A stretch of DNA of 64,000 nt. It comes from Ramlibacter monticola (GTDB taxonomy: Bacteria; Pseudomonadota; Gammaproteobacteria; Burkholderiales; Burkholderiaceae_C). Location of the stretch: NCBI RefSeq assembly GCF_016722785.1, contig NZ_JAEQNE010000002.1, forward strand, positions 248,001-312,000, written 5' to 3'. A program made the position numbers and the translations under genes. Under the pieces are notes generated by a model. The model ran no database searches and was not told the origin of the DNA. It saw nothing but the letters and a program-made list of their open reading frames with translations. This document shows positions 25,549 through 41,711 of this stretch, piece after piece; positions within the stretch are counted from its first letter, which is position 1, and each line of letters starts with the position of its first letter.

Positions 25549-28220
25549 GCCGCGCTGGCGTCATTCCCGAGGAGGCCGGGGGGCAGGAAGCCCTGGATCC
25601 CCGCCTGCGCGGGAGTGACGCCGGTCCGCACGGGAAGGACGTTCCCTCGGTCGGCGCGGCGTACAAGGCGCGCAAGGGCGAGCTGCTGGCCGAATTCCGC
25701 GAGGTCGGCTCCACCCGCAGCGTCAAGGGCCTGCTGCAGGCCCTGAGCCAGCTCGCCGACGACACCCTGAAGCTCCTCTGGCAGCGCGCCGGCATCCCCG
25801 CCGGCATCGCCCTGGTGGCGGTCGGCGGCTTCGGCCGCGGCGAGCTGTTCCCCCACTCCGACGTCGACGTGCTGCTGCTGATGCCGGACGGCATCTCGCC
25901 CGACCACGACGACACACTCAAGCGCCGGATCGAGAACTTCATCGGCAGCTGCTGGGACGCCGGCCTGGAGATCGGCTCCAGCGTGCGCACGGTCGAGGAA
26001 TGCGTGGCCCAGGCCGCCGGCGACGTGACCGTGCAGACGGCGCTGATCGAGTCGCGCCCGATCACCGGTTCGCGCAAGCTGTTCAAGGAGTTCCGGGACC
26101 GCACCCGGGAGCGCATCGACCCACGCGCCTTCTTCACGGCCAAGACGCTGGAGATGCGCCAGCGCCACACCAAGTTCGAGAACACGCCCTACTCGCTGGA
26201 GCCGAACTGCAAGGAGTCGCCCGGCGGCCTGCGCGACCTGCAGGTGATCCTGTGGGTGGCCAACGCCGCCGGCTTCGGCAAGAGCTGGGACGAGCTGGCC
26301 CGGCGCGGCCTGGCCACGCCCTTCGAGGCGCGCCAGATCAAGCACAACGAGGCGCTGCTGTCGATGATCCGCGCCCGCCTGCACATCGTGGCCGGCCGGC
26401 GCGAGGACCGGCTGGTGTTCGACCTGCAGAACACCGTGGCCGATTCCCTCGGCTACAAGGCCACGATGCGTGCGGACGGCCGTCTCGTGGCCCGGGCGAG
26501 CGAACGGCTGATGAAGCGCTTCTACTGGGCCGCCAAGGCGGTGGCGCAGCTCAACCAGATCCTGCTGTTGAACATCGAGGAACGGCTCAATCCGCTGGCG
26601 GCGGAGTCGCGCCCGATCAACGAGCGCTTTCTGGAGAAGGCCGGGATGATCGAGGTCGCCAGCGACGACCTGTACCTGCGCCACCCGCAGGCCATCCTCG
26701 AGACCTTCCTGCTGTTCCAGACGGCACCGGGCGTCAAGGGCCTGTCGGCGCGGACCCTGCGCGCGCTCTACAACGCGCGCAAGGTGATGGACGGCAACTT
26801 CCGCAACGACCCCGTCAACCACGCGACCTTCTGCGCGATGCTGATGGCGCCGCGCGGCATCACGCACGCCATGCGCCTGATGAACCAGACCTCGGTGCTG
26901 GGGCGCTACCTGTGGGTGTTCCGCAGGATCGTGGGGCAGATGCAGCACGACCTGTTCCACGTCTATACGGTGGACCAGCACATCCTGATGGTGCTGCGCA
27001 ACGTGCGCCGCTTCTTCATCGCGGAGCACGCGCACGAGTACCCGTTCTGCTCGCAGCTCGCGGCGGGCTGGGACAAGCCCTGGATCCTCTACGCGGCGGC
27101 GCTGTTCCACGACATCGCCAAGGGCCGCGGCGGCGACCACTCCGAGCTGGGCGCGCGCGAGGTGCGGCGCTTCTGCAAGCAGCACGGCATCCAGGGCGAA
27201 GACGCCGCGCTGATCGAATTCCTCGTCCGGCACCACCTGCTCATGAGCAACGTGGCGCAGAAGAAGGACCTCGGCGACCCGGAGGTGATCAAGGCATTCG
27301 CCGCGCGCGTGGAGAACGAGCGCTACCTCACGGCCCTGTACCTGCTGACCGTGTCCGACATCCGCGGCACCAGCCCCAAGGTCTGGAACGCCTGGAAGGG
27401 CAAGCTGCTGGAGGACCTCTATCGCTACACCGTGCGCGTGCTGGGCGGCGTCGCGCCCGATCCGCGCGCCGAGGTGGAGGCGCGCAAGCGCGAGGCGCTG
27501 GTGCAACTGCAGCTGTATGCGCTGCCCTTCGAGGCGCACAAGAAGCTGTGGGACACCCTGGACGTCGGCTACTTCATGCGCCACGACGCCGGCGACATCG
27601 TGTGGCACACGCGCCATGTCTCGCGCTACGTCGGCGCGGCCAAGGCGATCGTGCGGGCGCGCATGTCGCCCGTCGGCGAAGGGCTGCAGTTGATGGTCTA
27701 TACGCCGGACCAGCCGGACCTGTTCGCGCGCATCTGCGGCTATTTCGACCAGGCCGGCTTCAGCATCCTGGACGCCAAGATCCACACGGCCACCAACGGC
27801 CACGCCCTGGACACCTTTCAGGTGGTGACGGCCATGATGCCGGACCACTACCGCGAGCTCTGCACCATGGTGGAGTCCGACCTGGCCGGCGTGATCGCCG
27901 CGGCGGGCCCGCTGCCGCCGCCCAGCCGCGGCCGGGTCTCGCGCCGGGTCCGGAGCTTCCCGATCCCGCCGCGGGTGGACCTGCTCCCGGACGAGAAGGC
28001 GCAGCGCTGGCTTCTGTCCGTGTCCGCCAGCGACCGGGTCGGCCTGCTCTATTCCATCGCCCGCGTGCTGGCCCGCCACAAGCTGAACCTGCAGCTGGCC
28101 AAGGTCACGACGCTGGGCGAGCGGGTGGAAGACACCTTCCTGATCGACGGCCCCGAGCTGCAGCAGAACCGCAAGCAGATCGAGATCGAGACCGAGCTGC
28201 TCGAAGCGATCGCGTCGTAG
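25545..28220 (+). CDS. glnD: Bifunctional uridylyltransferase/uridylyl-removing enzyme
   Basis: An 891-residue nitrogen sensor that uridylylates and de-uridylylates PII proteins in response to glutamine. The nucleotidyltransferase motif is at residues 94-108 ([15 protein letters not shown]). A PII-UTase linker follows, then an HD domain near residue 520 ([14 protein letters not shown]), and two ACT domains start near residues 714 and 820. The first 30 residues are unusual: they are coded by a palindromic repeat element (see the separate entry). Between the ATG at 25545 and the conserved [15 protein letters not shown] there is no other ATG, GTG or TTG in frame, so translation must pass through the element. 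The start overlaps the map stop. Confidence 0.95.
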   Translation: MSRAGVIPEEAGGQEALDPRLRGSDAGPHGKDVPSVGAAYKARKGELLAEFREVGSTRSVKGLLQALSQLADDTLKLLWQRAGIPAGIALVAVGGFGRGELFPHSDVDVLLLMPDGISPDHDDTLKRRIENFIGSCWDAGLEIGSSVRTVEECVAQAAGDVTVQTALIESRPITGSRKLFKEFRDRTRERIDPRAFFTAKTLEMRQRHTKFENTPYSLEPNCKESPGGLRDLQVILWVANAAGFGKSWDELARRGLATPFEARQIKHNEALLSMIRARLHIVAGRREDRLVFDLQNTVADSLGYKATMRADGRLVARASERLMKRFYWAAKAVAQLNQILLLNIEERLNPLAAESRPINERFLEKAGMIEVASDDLYLRHPQAILETFLLFQTAPGVKGLSARTLRALYNARKVMDGNFRNDPVNHATFCAMLMAPRGITHAMRLMNQTSVLGRYLWVFRRIVGQMQHDLFHVYTVDQHILMVLRNVRRFFIAEHAHEYPFCSQLAAGWDKPWILYAAALFHDIAKGRGGDHSELGAREVRRFCKQHGIQGEDAALIEFLVRHHLLMSNVAQKKDLGDPEVIKAFAARVENERYLTALYLLTVSDIRGTSPKVWNAWKGKLLEDLYRYTVRVLGGVAPDPRAEVEARKREALVQLQLYALPFEAHKKLWDTLDVGYFMRHDAGDIVWHTRHVSRYVGAAKAIVRARMSPVGEGLQLMVYTPDQPDLFARICGYFDQAGFSILDAKIHTATNGHALDTFQVVTAMMPDHYRELCTMVESDLAGVIAAAGPLPPPSRGRVSRRVRSFPIPPRVDLLPDEKAQRWLLSVSASDRVGLLYSIARVLARHKLNLQLAKVTTLGERVEDTFLIDGPELQQNRKQIEIETELLEAIAS
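25558..25622. repeat. VIPxxAGIQ-type palindromic repeat element inside glnD
   Basis: The segment encodes [18 protein letters not shown] in the glnD frame. This is the reading of a dispersed bacterial repeat whose ends are a GTCATTCCCG-type arm and a GGGAGTGACGCC-type arm, forming an imperfect inverted repeat with CTGGATCCCCGCCTGCGCGG between them. A second, shorter copy of the same right half stands at 42543-42575. Such elements usually lie between genes; here it is coding. Confidence 0.75.
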
Positions 28221-28230
28221 GCCGCTCAGG

Positions 28231-29250
28231 CTAGGCCGTCGGCGGCTGCCAGCCCGCGAACAGCGCTTCGGCCGGGATGATGTCGTCCACCGCCGTGCTC
28301 GGCGTGTTTCCCGGTTCCGCCACCTGCAGGTCGTCCGGCGCGAAGTCCCAACCCAGTTTCTGCGCCAGCAGCACGTCCCAGCGCTGGCGCGCCAGCTTGG
28401 CGTAGCCGCGGTCGGCGGGGTGGATCTCGTCCATCCAGTCGTGGCTGGGACCTTCCGTGCCGGGCGCGGCCGGCGTGAGCAGGCCGCGCTGGTCGATGAA
28501 GGTGACGTTGCTGCGGGTGGCGCAGAAGTCCTCCAGCTGCTCGTTCAGTTCGTCGATCACGGCATCGGCCACTGCCCGCATCTGGAGGGCGTCCAGGTTG
28601 GCCCGGCGCAGCATCGGGTACAGCCACGGGCCCGTGCCCAGGCGGGTGCCGGCGAACACCTGCGCCCCGGCCGGCCGCGGCTGCAGGTAGTCGTAGCCAT
28701 GCAGCAGGATGGGCGTGCTGCCGTTGAGCGGGGAATCGTCGCGCAGGTCGAAGAAGCGGCCGATGTCCTGGATCACCGGCAGGAAGAAGTCCCGATGCCG
28801 GCTGCGGTGCACCAGTTCCATCACGTCCGGCTTCGTCCAGGGCCGGGTGCGGCCCGCGAACTCGCGTTCGAACAGCGCGCGCAGGTCGTTGCCCCCGGCC
28901 GACAGGAGGATCGCGTCGAAGCGGAAGAAGCGCATCAGCGTGCGGGTCTGGCGCTCCTGCCGCCCCGAGACCATCTCGTGGATCTCGTCGCCGATGTGCG
29001 CGACGTCCACGACCGCGGTGAGGAAGGGCGCCCGCAAGGCGTCCAGGAGGTTGGTGCCGCGCAGGCCGATCGGCGTGAACTTGTCGAACCAGGAGTCGCC
29101 CTCGGCGTAGACGGCCCGTTCCGGCTGGATCGCGTCCAGGCCGCGGCTCACGTCGCTCACCAGCCCGGAGTTCGCCTCCACCCGGAACAGGCCCCGCCAC
29201 GGCGCGTGCGGATGGCTGCGCGGATCGACCGTCATCGCCTGGTAGGTCAT
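28231..29250 (-). CDS. SGNH/GDSL-type hydrolase
   Basis: A 339-residue protein with the four SGNH blocks: Ser in AEGDSWFDK, Gly in HIGDEIHEM, Asn in SAGGNDLRALF and the Asp/His pair in DWMDEIHPADRGY. The family consists of esterases, lipases and carbohydrate deacetylases using a Ser-His-Asp triad. No signal peptide is found, so it is probably cytoplasmic, and the substrate is unknown. The start has GGAGAG ahead of it. It ends convergently 11 bases from glnD and has no evident functional link with it. Confidence 0.82.
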   Translation of the reverse strand: MTYQAMTVDPRSHPHAPWRGLFRVEANSGLVSDVSRGLDAIQPERAVYAEGDSWFDKFTPIGLRGTNLLDALRAPFLTAVVDVAHIGDEIHEMVSGRQERQTRTLMRFFRFDAILLSAGGNDLRALFEREFAGRTRPWTKPDVMELVHRSRHRDFFLPVIQDIGRFFDLRDDSPLNGSTPILLHGYDYLQPRPAGAQVFAGTRLGTGPWLYPMLRRANLDALQMRAVADAVIDELNEQLEDFCATRSNVTFIDQRGLLTPAAPGTEGPSHDWMDEIHPADRGYAKLARQRWDVLLAQKLGWDFAPDDLQVAEPGNTPSTAVDDIIPAEALFAGWQPPTA

Positions 29251-29323
29251 GGCACTCTCCTGGTGCGGGTTCCGCAAGAATGGTCGCCCGGGCGGGCCAG
29301 GGGCTCCGGGGAAACCCTTTGTA

Positions 29324-29860
29324 CTAATCGTCCTCCTGCGCCAGGTCCGGAAACAGGACCTCGGTGAAGCCGAAGCGGGTGAAATCGCGCACCCGCATCG
29401 GATACAGCTTGCCCACCAGGTGGTCGCATTCGTGCTGCACCACCCGCGCATGAAAACCTTCGACCTCACGTTCCACCGGCCGGCCCTTCTCGTCGAATCC
29501 GGCGTAGCGGATGCGCCGCCAGCGCGGCACCACCCCGCGCAGGCCCGGCACCGAGAGGCAACCTTCCCAGTCTTCCTCCTCCTCGCCGCCGATCGGCGTG
29601 AGCACCGGGTTGACCAGGACGGTGCGCGGGACGGGCGGCGCGTCGGGGTAGCGCGGATTGGGCGCGTCGGTGCCGAAGATCACCACCTGCAGGTCTTCCC
29701 CGATCTGGGGCGCGGCGAGGCCGGCGCCGTTGGCGGCGCGCATCGTGTCCTGCATGTCGGCGACCAGCGCGTGCAGCTCGCGGGTGTCGAAGGCACGTAC
29801 CGGCTGCGCGACGCGCAGCAGGCGCGGGTCTCCCATCTTCAGTATTTCTCTTACGGACAT
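29324..29860 (-). CDS. def: Peptide deformylase
   Basis: A 178-residue metalloenzyme that removes the formyl group from the N-terminus of new proteins. The three family motifs are present: [18 protein letters not shown] with the metal Cys, and [12 protein letters not shown] with the two metal His and the catalytic Glu. The start [15 protein letters not shown] is typical. It is divergent from the DUF454 gene. The map gene, whose product acts next on the same substrate, is 4 kb away and not in one operon with it. Confidence 0.96.
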   Translation of the reverse strand: MSVREILKMGDPRLLRVAQPVRAFDTRELHALVADMQDTMRAANGAGLAAPQIGEDLQVVIFGTDAPNPRYPDAPPVPRTVLVNPVLTPIGGEEEEDWEGCLSVPGLRGVVPRWRRIRYAGFDEKGRPVEREVEGFHARVVQHECDHLVGKLYPMRVRDFTRFGFTEVLFPDLAQEDD

Positions 29861-29908
29861 GGTTCCGGAGCATACGCGCGGCGCGCGCAACTGGTATCTT
29901 GTACGGTG

Positions 29909-30331
29909 ATGGAACCCGAACTGCAGCCAGCCCCCCGAGGACTCACCGCCCCCGCCCGCTGGGCCCTGCAGGCACTGGCGGCGGTCTGCGTCGTGCTGGG
30001 AGTCATCGGCATCGTGGTGCCGGTGCTGCCCACGGTGCCCTTCCTGCTGGTGGCGGCCTGGGCCGCTTCGCGCAGCTCGCCGCGGCTGCATCGCTGGCTG
30101 CTCACGCATCCGCGCTTCGGGCGGCCGCTGCGCGAATGGGAGGAAGCGGGCGTGGTCCCGCGCGGCGCCAAGTGGCTGGCCACGGTCATGATCGCCGTCA
30201 GCGGCGTCGTGGCGCTCCTCGTCGCGCCGGCGGGCTGGCGCAACCTGGTGCTCCTGGCGCTGCTGCTCGCGGCGGCCGTCCTGCTCTGGCTGTGGCGACG
30301 GCCGGAGCGGCGCCCCGACACCGGCGCCTGA
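29909..30331 (+). CDS. DUF454 (YbaN-type) inner membrane protein
   Basis: A 140-residue protein with three or four hydrophobic segments. It carries the DUF454 signature: a first membrane pair with [19 protein letters not shown], then [20 protein letters not shown] and [17 protein letters not shown]. The family is widespread in proteobacteria and its role is not established. It is divergent from def, with only 48 bases between the two starts, and convergent with ligA, whose stop is 3 bases away. Confidence 0.85.
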   Translation: MEPELQPAPRGLTAPARWALQALAAVCVVLGVIGIVVPVLPTVPFLLVAAWAASRSSPRLHRWLLTHPRFGRPLREWEEAGVVPRGAKWLATVMIAVSGVVALLVAPAGWRNLVLLALLLAAAVLLWLWRRPERRPDTGA

Positions 30332-30334
30332 GGG

Positions 30335-36947
<6,613 letters not shown>

Positions 36948-37128
36948 GGCCCCTCGCCCCTGTGGCTGACTCGAATGAGAACGCCGGCGGGGGAGTCGCG
37001 CGACGGGACGTCGCGCAGCGCTCCGGGCGCCGGCGTCTTTGGGGGAGCATGATACCTTCTGCCGCAGGCCCTCCTGCCGGGCTGCCCGCGCCCGAAAGTG
37101 TCGCGAAATTGCCAAAATTGTGGCAATC

Positions 37129-37467
37129 ATGGCGGGCAAAGTCCTGATCGGCGTCTCGGGCTGGCGTTACACCCCCTGGCGCGGCCACTTCTACCCTTCG
37201 TCTACATGCGGCTGCACGGCTCGACCGAGCTTTACAACAGCCGGTACACGCCGGAGGAACTGGAACGCTGGGCGCGCTTCATCCACGCCTGGCGCCCAGG
37301 GCACCGAACCGGGGGACGCGCGATTGATCTGCCCGGTGCGCTCGCGCGAACGGGCCGGCCGGGACGTCTACTGTTACTTCGACAACACCGACAAGCGCCA
37401 CGCGCCCGTGAATGCGCGGGAGCTGATGCAGATGCTGGACGTCACCTGGACGCCCGAGCCGGCCTGA
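37129..37467 (+). pseudogene. Decayed DUF72 (YecE-like) gene with a large internal deletion
   Basis: The first 23 residues (KVLIGVSGWRYTPWRGHFYP) are the normal N-terminus of a DUF72 protein. The sequence then jumps straight to the family's late part, FVYMRLHGSTELYNSRYTPE, which is readable only in another frame. It later returns to the first frame for DVYCYFDNTDKRHAPVNA and the C-terminus. Roughly 150 residues of the middle of the usual 270-300 are missing, and there are at least two frame changes. The gene cannot make a normal product. The family's function is unknown. Confidence 0.85.
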
Positions 37468-37479
37468 GCGGGGCCTCTT

Positions 37480-37863
37480 TCAAAGGTTCTGGTGAAGGCA
37501 AAGGTAGTTGCCTTCGGTGTCGCGGAACCAGGCGCACTTCTCGCCGCCCATGTCGCACACGTGCTCGACCGTCTTGAGCCCGGGAAAATCGTAGTCTTCG
37601 AAGACCACCCCCGCCCGCTCCAGGGTGCGGATCCCGTCGACGATGTCCTTCACCTCGAAGCTGAGCGCGGTGTGCTCCGCCTTGGTCCCGCCTTCGCGCG
37701 GCACGAGGGCCACCGAGAAGTTCGGCAGTTCATACACCCACGCCCCATCCGGCTTGGGCCTGGCGGGAGAGAACCCGAGCCTGGATTCATAGAAGGCCCG
37801 GGCGCGGTCGAGGTCCTTCACCGGCAGGATCGTGGTGACCCTGGACTCGGACAGATGCAGCAT
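37480..37863 (-). CDS. VOC/glyoxalase-family protein
   Basis: A 127-residue protein with the paired beta-alpha-beta-beta-beta modules of the vicinal oxygen chelate superfamily: TTILPVKDLDRARAFYESRLGF in the first half, then HTALSFEVKDI and the final WFRDTEGNYLCLHQ. The metal-binding residues His and Glu of this fold seem partly kept (H in AEHTALSF; E in DTEGNYL). Substrates range from methylglyoxal to antibiotics and cannot be predicted here. It is convergent with the decayed DUF72 gene. Confidence 0.88.
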   Translation of the reverse strand: MLHLSESRVTTILPVKDLDRARAFYESRLGFSPARPKPDGAWVYELPNFSVALVPREGGTKAEHTALSFEVKDIVDGIRTLERAGVVFEDYDFPGLKTVEHVCDMGGEKCAWFRDTEGNYLCLHQNL

Positions 37864-38037
37864 GGCGGCTCCTTCGCAAGGGGCGGGTCGCCAGAATAGT
37901 CCTCCGGGCGCCGCAGCGAAAGCCTGGGAGTCCGGGCGCCGGAGAAAGGGGTTAGCGCCGGGGCTTGGCCTCCAGCCCCCTCGCAGACCCACCGGCAGCC
38001 CCGTGTCTCTACTGCCGAGGCACCTAGAATCCGGCGC

Positions 38038-38814
38038 ATGCCGACGCGCCGCCGCCTCCTCGCCGCAGCCCCGCTCGCCCTGCTGGCGGGCTGTGCCACC
38101 CGCTTCTACGACGAGCAGCAGCCCGAGGCGGCGCGTCCGCTGCTGCAAGTGCAGAACCCGGGCCTGCAACCGAGCACGGGCGAGGTGATCCGCGTGCAGG
38201 CGCAGGACCTGCAGGCGGGCGACATCATCCTGTCGGCCGCCAACGGGGCGACTTCGCTGGGCATCCGGCTGATGACGCTGGCCCCGGTGAGCCATGCCTC
38301 CCTTTACGTCGGCAGCGCCGAGATCGCCGAAGCTGTGGGGGAAGGCATCCGCCGCCGGACCCTGGAGCAGTTCCTCGAGGAGGAAGCCACCGCCGTCGCC
38401 TTCCGCCACCCGGGCGTGCGGGAAGAGCATGTCCTGCGCATGCAGGCCTTCGTCGGCGAGACGGTGGGGCAGAAGTACAACCTCCTGGGCGTGATGTTGC
38501 AGGCGCCCTTCGCCATCGACCGCAAGCTGTGCGAACTGCCGCTCACGCCCACGCTGGTGCGCGACTTCTGCCTGCAGGGGCTGGGCGCCTTCCACCTCGG
38601 ACTGGGGAGCAGCGACACCTTCTTCTGCTCCCAGTTCGTGCTGGAGGCCTATCGGCGGGCCGGCCTGCCCCTCACCGAGGCCGACCCGCGCCTGCTCAGC
38701 CCGGCGGACCTGCTGCACATGCGCGAAGGCGACGTGCCTTCCGTGCGCACGCACCAGGCGCTGGTCTACGTGGGGCACCTGAAGTACCAGCCCCTGGGCG
38801 CTCCCATCGTCTAG
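38038..38814 (+). CDS. YiiX/YaeF-type permuted papain-like lipoprotein
   Basis: A 258-residue protein with a lipobox (LLAGCATR), so membrane-anchored on the periplasmic side. The permuted papain fold (NlpC/P60-related) is recognised by GDIIL, the His in VSHASLYVG and the Cys in FFCSQFVLEAYRRAGLPL near the C-terminus. Relatives cleave amide bonds of cell-wall peptides or lipids. The Cys and His catalytic residues are both present, so it is probably active. Its stop codon overlaps by three bases with the stop of the convergent gene. Confidence 0.82.
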   Translation: MPTRRRLLAAAPLALLAGCATRFYDEQQPEAARPLLQVQNPGLQPSTGEVIRVQAQDLQAGDIILSAANGATSLGIRLMTLAPVSHASLYVGSAEIAEAVGEGIRRRTLEQFLEEEATAVAFRHPGVREEHVLRMQAFVGETVGQKYNLLGVMLQAPFAIDRKLCELPLTPTLVRDFCLQGLGAFHLGLGSSDTFFCSQFVLEAYRRAGLPLTEADPRLLSPADLLHMREGDVPSVRTHQALVYVGHLKYQPLGAPIV

Positions 38815-39281
38815 GAGCCGATGTGCATCGAGAACTGCGCCCCGTCGGAGTGGCGGCAGTGGCCGCTGCCCAGGGTGGGTGAGTTCATGGTGTAGCGGCA
38901 GCTCAGGTAGCTGCCGCGGCTGCCGGCGTCGTTGGCCACGCCGTCCCGGCCCGAACCGCCGACCCGGGTCGCCTCGCCGGCGAAGCTCTCGCCGCCGATC
39001 GCCGTGGAGAAGTGCCCGCGGCCGTTGAGGTCGTTGGTGACCACCGCCGCCACCACGCCATAGGCGCTGGCCTGCTCGTTGGCGGGATACAGGCGGGCGG
39101 TGATGGTCACCGGCGCGGGCGGCGCCGCGGGCACGACGGCCGGCCCGCCCGCCGCCGGTACGACCACGGTCGGCGCGCCGGCCCCCGGCTGCATCGGGAC
39201 GACGTAGCAGCCCGTGAGCAGCGTGGCGGACAAGGCGGTGGCAGCCATCAGGATGCGACGCGGAAGCGAAGCGCTCTTCAT
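38811..39281 (-). CDS. Hypothetical lipoprotein with Ala/Pro linker
   Basis: A 156-residue protein with signal peptide and lipobox (LLTGCYVV). A low-complexity Val/Pro/Ala linker is followed by a small domain (TITARLYPANEQASAYG...FAGEATRVGG...SYLSCRYTMNS) also seen in other proteobacterial lipoproteins of unknown role. A pair of Cys near the end (SCRYTMNSPTLGSGHC) could form a disulfide. The ATG at 39281 was chosen for the signal peptide and the AGGATC before it. The C-terminal codons overlap the end of the YiiX-like gene on the other strand. Confidence 0.7.
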   Translation of the reverse strand: MKSASLPRRILMAATALSATLLTGCYVVPMQPGAGAPTVVVPAAGGPAVVPAAPPAPVTITARLYPANEQASAYGVVAAVVTNDLNGRGHFSTAIGGESFAGEATRVGGSGRDGVANDAGSRGSYLSCRYTMNSPTLGSGHCRHSDGAQFSMHIGS

Positions 39282-39399
39282 GGAGATCCTCGAAAGCCCA
39301 AGCACATGCTTGTGCGGCGGACTGTGGTCCTGGGAGCGTTCGCGGGTGGCAGGAATCGGCGCCGAGGGCGCGGCAATCTACCGGGAGTATCGCCTGGAG

Positions 39400-40434
39400 C
39401 TACCCGCAGGCCGCGGACGGCGTGAGCCGCGCGTCCATCAGCGCGAACCACAGGGGAGGCACGGCGGCCAGCAGGATGCACCCCGCATAGCCGGTGGGCA
39501 ATTGCGGCCCGGGCAGCGGCTCCAGCTCCGCGAAGGTCTTCCAGGCGTGCACATGGTGGTCCGAATGCCGCTGCAGGTTGGCCAGCAGGCTGTTGGAGAC
39601 GGCGTGGTCCGCATTCCACGCGTGCGCCACGCCGAAGGGTTCCGGCCGGCCATCCGCCTGCGTGCGCCGCTGCAGGCCGTAGTGCTCGATGTAGTTCACC
39701 GTCTCCAGCAGCCACACGGCGAAGGCGGACTGGACCAGCCAGAACGCGAGCAGCTTCCAGGCGCCCAGCGCCGCCAGCGCCACCAGCCAGGCGGCCGCGG
39801 CGAGCGTGGTCCAGAACAGCGGGCTCGCCAGCCACCCACGGTGCCTCCATCGCAGTTGCCTCGCCTCCAGCTCCCAGGCGCTGCGCAGGCTGCCGGCCAG
39901 CGTGCGCGGCAGGAAGGCCCAGAGGCTTTCGCCGTGGCGGGCCGAGGCCGGATCGTCCCGGGTGGCGGCCCGGACGTGGTGCCCGCGGTAGTGCTCCACC
40001 ATGAACTGCGGGTAGCCGACCAGCGTCATCAGCACCCAGCCAAGCACCCGGTCGGCGTGATGACGGCTGTGCCCGAGCTCGTGGGCGTAGGTGATGCCCT
40101 GCGAACCCGTCATGAAGCCGACCGCGATGCCGACGCCGACGACCGTCGGCCAGCTCCCCTGCACCGCGGCGGCGGCGCCGGCCCAGAGCAGCAGCAGTTC
40201 CAGCGGTACGTACAGCCGCAGCAGCCAGCGCAGCGCGCCGCCATCCGCGTTCGGCGCCGGCGAGCGCGCCAGCGCCGGGATCCCCGCTTCGAGCCCGGCG
40301 ATCAGGACCAGGACGCCGATCGCGATGAAACCGGCCGCATGCGGCAGCGCCGTCACCGAGTGCACCGTCAGTGCAGGCAGCAGCAGCCCCAGCAGGAAGC
40401 GCAGGTCGCCGGCACGCAGGCGCGTCGCGTTCAT
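39400..40434 (-). CDS. alkB: Alkane 1-monooxygenase-like membrane di-iron hydroxylase
   Basis: A 344-residue integral membrane protein with about six hydrophobic segments. It has the eight-histidine set of the AlkB/XylM family: HELGHSRHH, EHYRGHH and LQRHSDHHVH, plus the AlkB-type NYIEHYGL. The enzyme hydroxylates terminal methyl groups of alkanes or fatty acyl chains, taking electrons from a rubredoxin. No rubredoxin gene or fused rubredoxin domain is seen. The ATG at 40434 is preferred over the one at 40458. It is divergent from the dapC gene with 59 bases between them. Confidence 0.88.
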   Translation of the reverse strand: MNATRLRAGDLRFLLGLLLPALTVHSVTALPHAAGFIAIGVLVLIAGLEAGIPALARSPAPNADGGALRWLLRLYVPLELLLLWAGAAAAVQGSWPTVVGVGIAVGFMTGSQGITYAHELGHSRHHADRVLGWVLMTLVGYPQFMVEHYRGHHVRAATRDDPASARHGESLWAFLPRTLAGSLRSAWELEARQLRWRHRGWLASPLFWTTLAAAAWLVALAALGAWKLLAFWLVQSAFAVWLLETVNYIEHYGLQRRTQADGRPEPFGVAHAWNADHAVSNSLLANLQRHSDHHVHAWKTFAELEPLPGPQLPTGYAGCILLAAVPPLWFALMDARLTPSAACG

Positions 40435-40481
40435 GCAGGAATTGGACTGCCCGTGCAAAGAAAGGTCAATCGCGGGGCTGG

Positions 40482-40493
40482 GATAATCCGCGG
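40482..40493 (+). promoter_or_regulatory. Possible -10 element directly before dapC
   Basis: GATAAT at 40482-40487 lies 6 bases before the start codon in the string GGGATAATCCGCGGATG. It nearly repeats the arrangement before map (GGGATAATCCCGACCATG). A start site this close to the ATG would give a leaderless message. No clear -35 box is present, so the call is tentative. Confidence 0.35.
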
Positions 40494-41711
40494 ATGAATC
40501 CCCTGCTGTCCCGGCTGCAGCCGTATCCCTTCGCGCGCTTGCGGCAGCTCTTCTCGGACGTCACGCCGAATCCCGCCTACCGCCCCGTCAGCCTGGGCAT
40601 CGGGGAGCCCAAGCACCCCACCCCCGCCTTCATCAAGCAGGCGCTGGCCGCCGCCATGGAAGTGCCCGGCAGCGACCTGGCCGGCTACCCGCCCACGGCC
40701 GGTACGCCCGAACTGCGTGCGGCCTGCATCGGCTGGCTGGAGCGCCGCTACGGCCTGCGGCTCGACGCCGAAACGCAGGTCCTGCCCGTGAACGGCTCGC
40801 GCGAGGCGCTGTTCGCCTTCGCCCAGACGGTGATCGACCCGAACCGGCCGGCCGTGGTGGTCTGCCCCAATCCCTTCTACCAGATCTACGAGGGCGCGGC
40901 CCTGCTGGCGGGCGCCGAGCCGTACTACGCGCCCAGCGACCCGGCGCGCAACTTCGCGGTGGACTGGGACAGCGTGCCGCAGGCGACCTGGGCGAAGACG
41001 CAACTGCTGTACGTCTGCTCGCCGGGCAATCCGACCGGCGCGGTGATGCCGCTGGACGAATGGCGCAAGCTGTTCGCGCTGCAGGACCGGTACGGCTTCG
41101 TCATCGCCTCGGACGAGTGCTACAGCGAGATCTACTTCCGCGACGAGCCGCCGCTGGGCGGCCTGGAAGCGGCGGCCCGGCTGGGGCGCCAGGACTTCAA
41201 GGGGCTGGTGGCCTTCACCAGCCTGTCGAAGCGCAGCAACGTGCCCGGCATGCGCAGCGGCTTCGTCGCCGGCGACGCGCAGATCCTCAAGCAGTTCCTG
41301 CTCTATCGCACCTACCACGGCAGCGCCATGAGCCCGATCGTGCAGGCGGCCAGCGTGGTCGCCTGGAACGACGAGCAGCACGTGGTGGACAACCGCGAGC
41401 AGTACCGCCGCAAGTTCGCCGAAGTCACGCCGCTGCTCGAGCGGGTGCTCGACGTGCACCTGCCCGACGCCAGCTTCTACTTGTGGGCGGGCGTGCGTGG
41501 CAGCGACACCGATTTCGCCCGCGAGCTGCTGGCTCAATACAATGTCACCGTGCTGCCGGGCAGCTACCTCGCCCGCGAAGCGGGAGGCTTCAACCCCGGC
41601 GCCGGTCGCGTGCGCATGGCGCTGGTGGCGGACACCGCCGAGTGCCTCCAAGCCGCGCAGCGCATCGTGCAATTCGTCCAATCCAGGCGGCAACAAGCCC
41701 AGAACCCATGA
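40494..41711 (+). CDS. dapC: Succinyldiaminopimelate aminotransferase
   Basis: A 405-residue class I PLP-dependent aminotransferase. It has the N-terminal [10 protein letters not shown], the PLP phosphate-binding region, [21 protein letters not shown] and the Schiff-base Lys in [14 protein letters not shown]. Its place directly before dapD, with a four-base overlap (ATGA), and dapE nearby identify it as the aminotransferase of the succinylated lysine/diaminopimelate pathway, which supplies lysine and cell-wall diaminopimelate. Sequence alone would leave alanine or aspartate transaminase possible. Confidence 0.9.
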   Translation: MNPLLSRLQPYPFARLRQLFSDVTPNPAYRPVSLGIGEPKHPTPAFIKQALAAAMEVPGSDLAGYPPTAGTPELRAACIGWLERRYGLRLDAETQVLPVNGSREALFAFAQTVIDPNRPAVVVCPNPFYQIYEGAALLAGAEPYYAPSDPARNFAVDWDSVPQATWAKTQLLYVCSPGNPTGAVMPLDEWRKLFALQDRYGFVIASDECYSEIYFRDEPPLGGLEAAARLGRQDFKGLVAFTSLSKRSNVPGMRSGFVAGDAQILKQFLLYRTYHGSAMSPIVQAASVVAWNDEQHVVDNREQYRRKFAEVTPLLERVLDVHLPDASFYLWAGVRGSDTDFARELLAQYNVTVLPGSYLAREAGGFNPGAGRVRMALVADTAECLQAAQRIVQFVQSRRQQAQNP

